Below are positions 6,684-9,243 of a stretch of 9,243 nt of DNA, in pieces. The stretch's first letter is position 1, and every line of letters starts with the position of its first letter. The position numbers and the translations under genes were made by a program. The notes under the pieces are model-generated. The model was not told the DNA's origin and did not search any database. It worked only from the letters and a program-made list of their open reading frames with translations. This DNA is from Gemmatimonadales bacterium (GTDB lineage Bacteria; Gemmatimonadota; Gemmatimonadetes; Gemmatimonadales; GWC2-71-9). The stretch is from NCBI GenBank assembly GCA_013816685.1, contig JACDDX010000049.1:1-9243 (forward strand), in the 5' to 3' direction.

Positions 6684-7700
6684 GCTTCTGCGCCGGCGGC
6701 GGCGCAACTGGGGCTCACCTATGCTGCGCGGGCGATCGCGCATCGGACTGAGGCCGCGGGGAACGACCGGTCCAGGCGCGATCTCGGGCCCGAGCGCGGG
6801 CGAGATCTCGCGCGCGGGAAGTCGGCGCATCCGGGGCGCGGGGATCTCCCGCACCCTGCGCGAAGCGTCGTCGGCACGGCCATCGTCGGTGGGGCGCCCG
6901 CCCCGCCGGGTGACGTTCCCGCGGGACGGATCGGCATCGCGGAACACGAAGCGCGGCGTCGGGCGCGCGGGCCGGTCGGCGACCACTCCGCGTCCGCGAT
7001 TGTAGCGCATCGGATAGTACGCGGGATCGTCGTAGATCTCGAGCCGGTAGCGCCGGCACGACATCCGGTACGGATTCCACTCGGAGTAGCTGGCGGAGCT
7101 GTGACAGCCGTAGCAGACGAAGCGGGGATACTCGAAGTGCCGGTCCACAGAATAGGGTGCGATATCGTAGTCGTATTTGCCTCCTGCCGTAATGCGGTCG
7201 GCCAGGCGGGTCAACGCGACGTAGGGGTCGCCTTCCACCCGGCCGTCGTTGATGAGGCGATAGTCCCAGAAATCGCCACGGGTCATCTCGGAATAGTCGA
7301 ACGGCTCGGGGGACGCGATGGCGAAGAGGTAGCCGAGACCCGGATCGTCGTCCACCACGAAGCCGGGACCACCGCGTGAAACACTCAGCTCCACGGTGCG
7401 ACCCGGACGCAGGCGGGCCGCGCCCCATGGGTCGCTCGGAAATATCACCCGGACACGGCCGTCGGTATCTACTCGAAGCACCGTCACGTACGCACGATCG
7501 AGCGCCTCGACGAAGATTCGCGCCCGTTCTCCACGCCGATACGGACTCTCGCGATCGGTCCACACGATGATCCGAGACTCGGCGCGCGCGCCCGGGCCGG
7601 AGAGCAGTGCGGGTGAGCGATCGGGCTGGCAGGCGGGAGATGCGGGTTCGGCGGACGCGAGCAGACCGGCGAGCACGACCCACCCGAGGGCGACGGACAT
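6678..7700 (-). CDS. Exported DUF4384 domain protein with CXXCH motif and arginine-rich tail
   Basis: A 340-residue protein, probably exported. Residues 1-17 are a hydrophobic leader (MSVALGWVVLAGLLASA) with no basic residue in its n-region; cleavage after ASA is the best guess. A DUF4384-like domain covers about 43-170: VWTDRESPYRRGERARIFVEA, then a strand pattern ending LRVDTDGRVRVIFPSDPW, then ELSVSRGGPG. DUF4384 domains often accompany secretion or envelope proteins, but their function is unknown. Residues 190-225 contain CYGCH (196-200) and Cys215. The last 107 residues are low-complexity, with about 28 arginines, no lysines, and a final run of six arginines. The ATG is supported by GGAG 5 nt upstream. 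It is divergent from the DUF58 gene. Both hits to known domains and the role are by recognition only. Confidence 0.8.
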   Translation of the reverse strand: MSVALGWVVLAGLLASAEPASPACQPDRSPALLSGPGARAESRIIVWTDRESPYRRGERARIFVEALDRAYVTVLRVDTDGRVRVIFPSDPWGAARLRPGRTVELSVSRGGPGFVVDDDPGLGYLFAIASPEPFDYSEMTRGDFWDYRLINDGRVEGDPYVALTRLADRITAGGKYDYDIAPYSVDRHFEYPRFVCYGCHSSASYSEWNPYRMSCRRYRLEIYDDPAYYPMRYNRGRGVVADRPARPTPRFVFRDADPSRGNVTRRGGRPTDDGRADDASRRVREIPAPRMRRLPAREISPALGPEIAPGPVVPRGLSPMRDRPRSIGEPQLRRRRRRSG

Positions 7701-7710
7701 CTGAACTCCG
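7701..7710 (-). repeat. Left arm of a start-codon inverted repeat (RBS of DUF4384 gene)
   Basis: On the minus strand this reads CGGAGTTCAG and ends directly at the ATG of the DUF4384 gene. The same ten bases, on the plus strand at 7903-7912, end directly at the GTG of the DUF58 gene. GGAG is the Shine-Dalgarno core, 5 nt from the start codon. Confidence 0.7.
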
Positions 7711-7902
7711 GAGACAGACGGGGAAGAGCCGCCCGCCTCGTGCAGGCCACATGCCAGTCACGCCCCGGCGGCTTAAGCGCCGCGCCAGCCAACGGTTGCC
7801 GGAATCGCCACGGTCGGCGTCGAGCGCCGCCGTCTGCGAGGGGTGACACCCTGGGAGGGAAGCCTGTCCGGCGGCCTCCAGATCCGGCGCGCGTTTGCGT
7901 CG

Positions 7903-7912
7903 CGGAGTTCAG
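7903..7912 (+). repeat. Right arm of the start-codon inverted repeat (RBS of DUF58 gene)
   Basis: CGGAGTTCAG directly precedes GTG at 7913. The identical context before the confident ATG of the divergent neighbour is the main reason for choosing GTG 7913 over ATG 7934 or 7937, which have no Shine-Dalgarno. Confidence 0.65.
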
Positions 7913-8860
7913 GTGCCTACGTTCCGGCCCTGCATGATGGGTTCCGCCGTTCCGGCTGCCCGCGCCCGTCTCGATCTGCTCGATCCGTTCGAGGTGTCGA
8001 AGCTGGGGGGCATCGAAGTAGTCACCGACGGGGTGGTCGAGGGGTTCCTCACGGGACTGCATCGATCGCCGCGGCGGGGATTTTCCGTGGAGTTCGCCGA
8101 GCACCGCATGTATCAGCCGGGCGACGAGCTCCGCTATCTCGACTGGAAGATGGTCGGCCGGAGCGACCGGCTCTACGTGAAGCAGTTCGAGGAGGAGACC
8201 AACCTCCGCGCGATGCTGGTGTGCGACGCCAGCCGGTCGATGGCGTGGACCGGCGATCCGCAGACGACGCTTCCCAAGCTCGACTACGTCCGACGGCTGC
8301 TCGCGGCGCTCGCCCTCGTGCTCCTGCGCCAGCGCGACGCGACTGGACTGATCACCTTCGACGACGCCGTGCGCACCATCGTGCCGCCGCGGGCCCGTCT
8401 CGCGCACTGGCGGCAGCTCGTCGGGACGCTCGTCGCGCTGGAGCCGGGACAGGGCACCGCCGCGGAGCCCGCGCTCCGGCGGGTGGTGGGCCAGCTCCGC
8501 CGTCGCGGGCTCGTCGTCTTCGTCTCCGACCTCCTGTTCGATCGCGAGCTCGCGCTCACGGCGCTGCGCTTTCTCCGCCACCGGGGTCATCAGGTGCTGG
8601 TGCTCCATATCATGGATCAGGCGGAGGTCACGCTCGCTGGTCCCGCCGAGGCGCGGTTCGAGGACCCCGAATCCCGGGCGGCTGTGGTGCTCCGTCCCCG
8701 CGACTGGGCCGGCGCCTATCGCGACACGGTGCACACGGTCATCGCCGAATGGCGTCTCGCCTGCCGACGGCACGGTATCGCTTACCACCGGGTGACAACC
8801 GATACGCCGTTCGGCACCGTGCTGCGTGCCGCGCTGGCAGCGGGACGCCGGGCCGGATGA
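7913..8860 (+). CDS. DUF58 domain protein (vWA-like, MoxR-associated type)
   Basis: A protein of 315 residues if started at GTG 7913 (308 from ATG 7934). The conserved DUF58 block begins with VVEGFLTGLHRSPRRGFSVE and continues as FAEHRMYQPGDELRYLDWKM, RSDRLYVKQFEEETNLRAML. It leads into a von Willebrand A-like fold with the metal-site motif DASRS (DxSxS) in LVCDASRSMAW. A second hydrophobic strand, GLVVFVSDLLFD, fits the central sheet. There is no signal peptide or clear membrane helix, so it is probably cytoplasmic and bound to membrane partners. Family members usually act with a MoxR AAA+ ATPase and BatA/BatB-type membrane vWA proteins in envelope or stress functions, or in maturing enzymes; the exact role is unknown. 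Its TGA overlaps the next gene's ATG (ATGA), showing translational coupling. A TTG start at 7895 is also possible. Confidence 0.9.
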   Translation: MPTFRPCMMGSAVPAARARLDLLDPFEVSKLGGIEVVTDGVVEGFLTGLHRSPRRGFSVEFAEHRMYQPGDELRYLDWKMVGRSDRLYVKQFEEETNLRAMLVCDASRSMAWTGDPQTTLPKLDYVRRLLAALALVLLRQRDATGLITFDDAVRTIVPPRARLAHWRQLVGTLVALEPGQGTAAEPALRRVVGQLRRRGLVVFVSDLLFDRELALTALRFLRHRGHQVLVLHIMDQAEVTLAGPAEARFEDPESRAAVVLRPRDWAGAYRDTVHTVIAEWRLACRRHGIAYHRVTTDTPFGTVLRAALAAGRRAG

Positions 8861-9243
8861 TCGGGTTTCTCCAGCCTTGGGCCCTCCTCGGTCTGCTCGC
8901 GACGGCGATTCCGATTCTCCTCCACCTGCTCGCGCGGCGCGAGCCGCCGACCGTCACCTTTCCCGCGGTGCGGTACCTCGTCGCCGCCACGCGCCAGCAT
9001 CACCGCCGCCTCCGCCTTCAGAACCTGCTGCTCCTCCTGCTGCGCACCGCGCTGATCGCGCTGCTGGTGCTTGCGGCGGCGTCCCCGACGGCCGCGCTTC
9101 GCGGCGTGTCGGGACACGCAGCGTCGGCGCTCGTCGTCATTCTCGACAACTCGCCCAGCAGCGCGGTCGTGGTCGGCGGCGCGCCGCGGCTCTCCGCGCT
9201 GCGGGCCGCGGTGCGACGCATCGTCGCCCGCGCCGGGCCGGCT
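8857..9243 (+). CDS. BatA-like membrane protein, N-terminal part (cut by window edge)
   Basis: 129 residues are visible. The N-terminus MIGFLQPWALLGLLATAIPI followed by LLHLLARREPPTVTFPAVRYL is the characteristic BatA/TIGR02226-type start: a first transmembrane helix, a short basic loop and the conserved FPAVRYL segment. A second helix (NLLLLLLRTALIALLVLAAA) follows at about 57-76. A von Willebrand A-like strand (SALVVILDNSPSS) then begins, with DNSPS fitting the DxSxS metal-site motif. The rest lies beyond the window. Family members are inner-membrane proteins with a vWA domain that partner DUF58 and MoxR proteins. The ATG lies in an ATGA overlap with the DUF58 gene, so the pair should be co-expressed. 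Total length and C-terminal domains cannot be judged. Confidence 0.88.
   Translation, partial: MIGFLQPWALLGLLATAIPILLHLLARREPPTVTFPAVRYLVAATRQHHRRLRLQNLLLLLLRTALIALLVLAAASPTAALRGVSGHAASALVVILDNSPSSAVVVGGAPRLSALRAAVRRIVARAGPA

Larger units (their letters stand above)
7701..7912. promoter_or_regulatory. 212-bp divergent intergenic region between the DUF4384 and DUF58 genes
   Basis: No ORF here shows protein-like content. It must contain the promoter of the DUF4384 gene and probably that of the DUF58/BatA genes, yet I see no convincing -35/-10 pair on either strand. It holds three short perfect palindromes: GCTTAAGC (7771-7778), CAACGGTTG (7790-7798, one central base) and GGGTGACACCC (7841-7851, one central base), any of which could be an operator. 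Its two ends are an exact 10-bp inverted repeat containing the ribosome binding sites of both genes. Confidence 0.5.

Noticed and set aside
7801..7834. ECF-sigma type promoter, GGAAT followed by CGTC
   Set aside because: The spacings are 11 or 24 nt or more, instead of about 16-17, so the pair does not form a plausible ECF promoter.
7484..8788. 434-codon open frame on the minus strand opposite DUF58
   Set aside because: It is a shadow of the DUF58 gene and overlaps the DUF4384 start region. The composition is unlike a folded protein and it has no recognisable motif.
1..9243. tRNA, rRNA, CRISPR array, insertion sequence or prophage
   Set aside because: I saw no direct-repeat array, transposase motifs, terminal inverted repeats of IS type or tRNA cloverleaf, and the coding density and composition are uniform.

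Overview
The window is GC-rich chromosomal DNA, by eye about two thirds G+C, with strong G/C preference at third codon positions. It carries housekeeping, envelope and secreted-protein genes and no sign of a phage, transposon, CRISPR array or RNA gene. The combination of a DUF58/BatA-type pair, a DUF4384 exported protein, a PA-domain M28 peptidase, a WaaF-type heptosyltransferase and ROK plus PfkB sugar kinases suggests a Gram-negative soil-type bacterium. Gemmatimonadota is my best guess. This rests on gene content and style, not on a marker phylogeny.

Layout: (1) 1-4161, minus strand, is a tightly packed operon read right to left: lepA, a WaaF-like heptosyltransferase, a ROK-family sugar kinase, and a PfkB-family kinase cut by the window edge. 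lepA/waaF and ROK/PfkB overlap at stop/start codons, and 23 bp separate waaF from ROK. (2) 4208-5095, plus strand, is an EamA/DMT 10-helix transporter, divergent from lepA across 46 bp. (3) 5114-7700, minus strand, holds a DUF4384 exported protein followed by a secreted M28 zinc aminopeptidase. The peptidase ends 18 bp from the end of the transporter gene (convergent). (4) 7913-9243, plus strand, holds a DUF58 protein and a BatA-like membrane protein overlapping by ATGA; the latter runs off the window.

How the genes work together: the left operon combines a ribosomal GTPase with LPS core assembly and sugar phosphorylation. The DUF4384 protein and the M28 peptidase are both predicted to be exported. 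The DUF58/BatA pair normally works with a MoxR ATPase, which is not adjacent here.

I did not find a convincing new multi-gene system. The most unusual signals are small. Both divergent gene pairs carry exact inverted repeats that abut or include the two opposing start codons. The DUF4384 protein carries a CXXCH motif and an arginine-only basic tail. A perfect 7-bp hairpin sits over the stop codon of the DUF4384 gene. No gene-free stretch exceeds 300 bases; the longest, 7701-7912, is described below.
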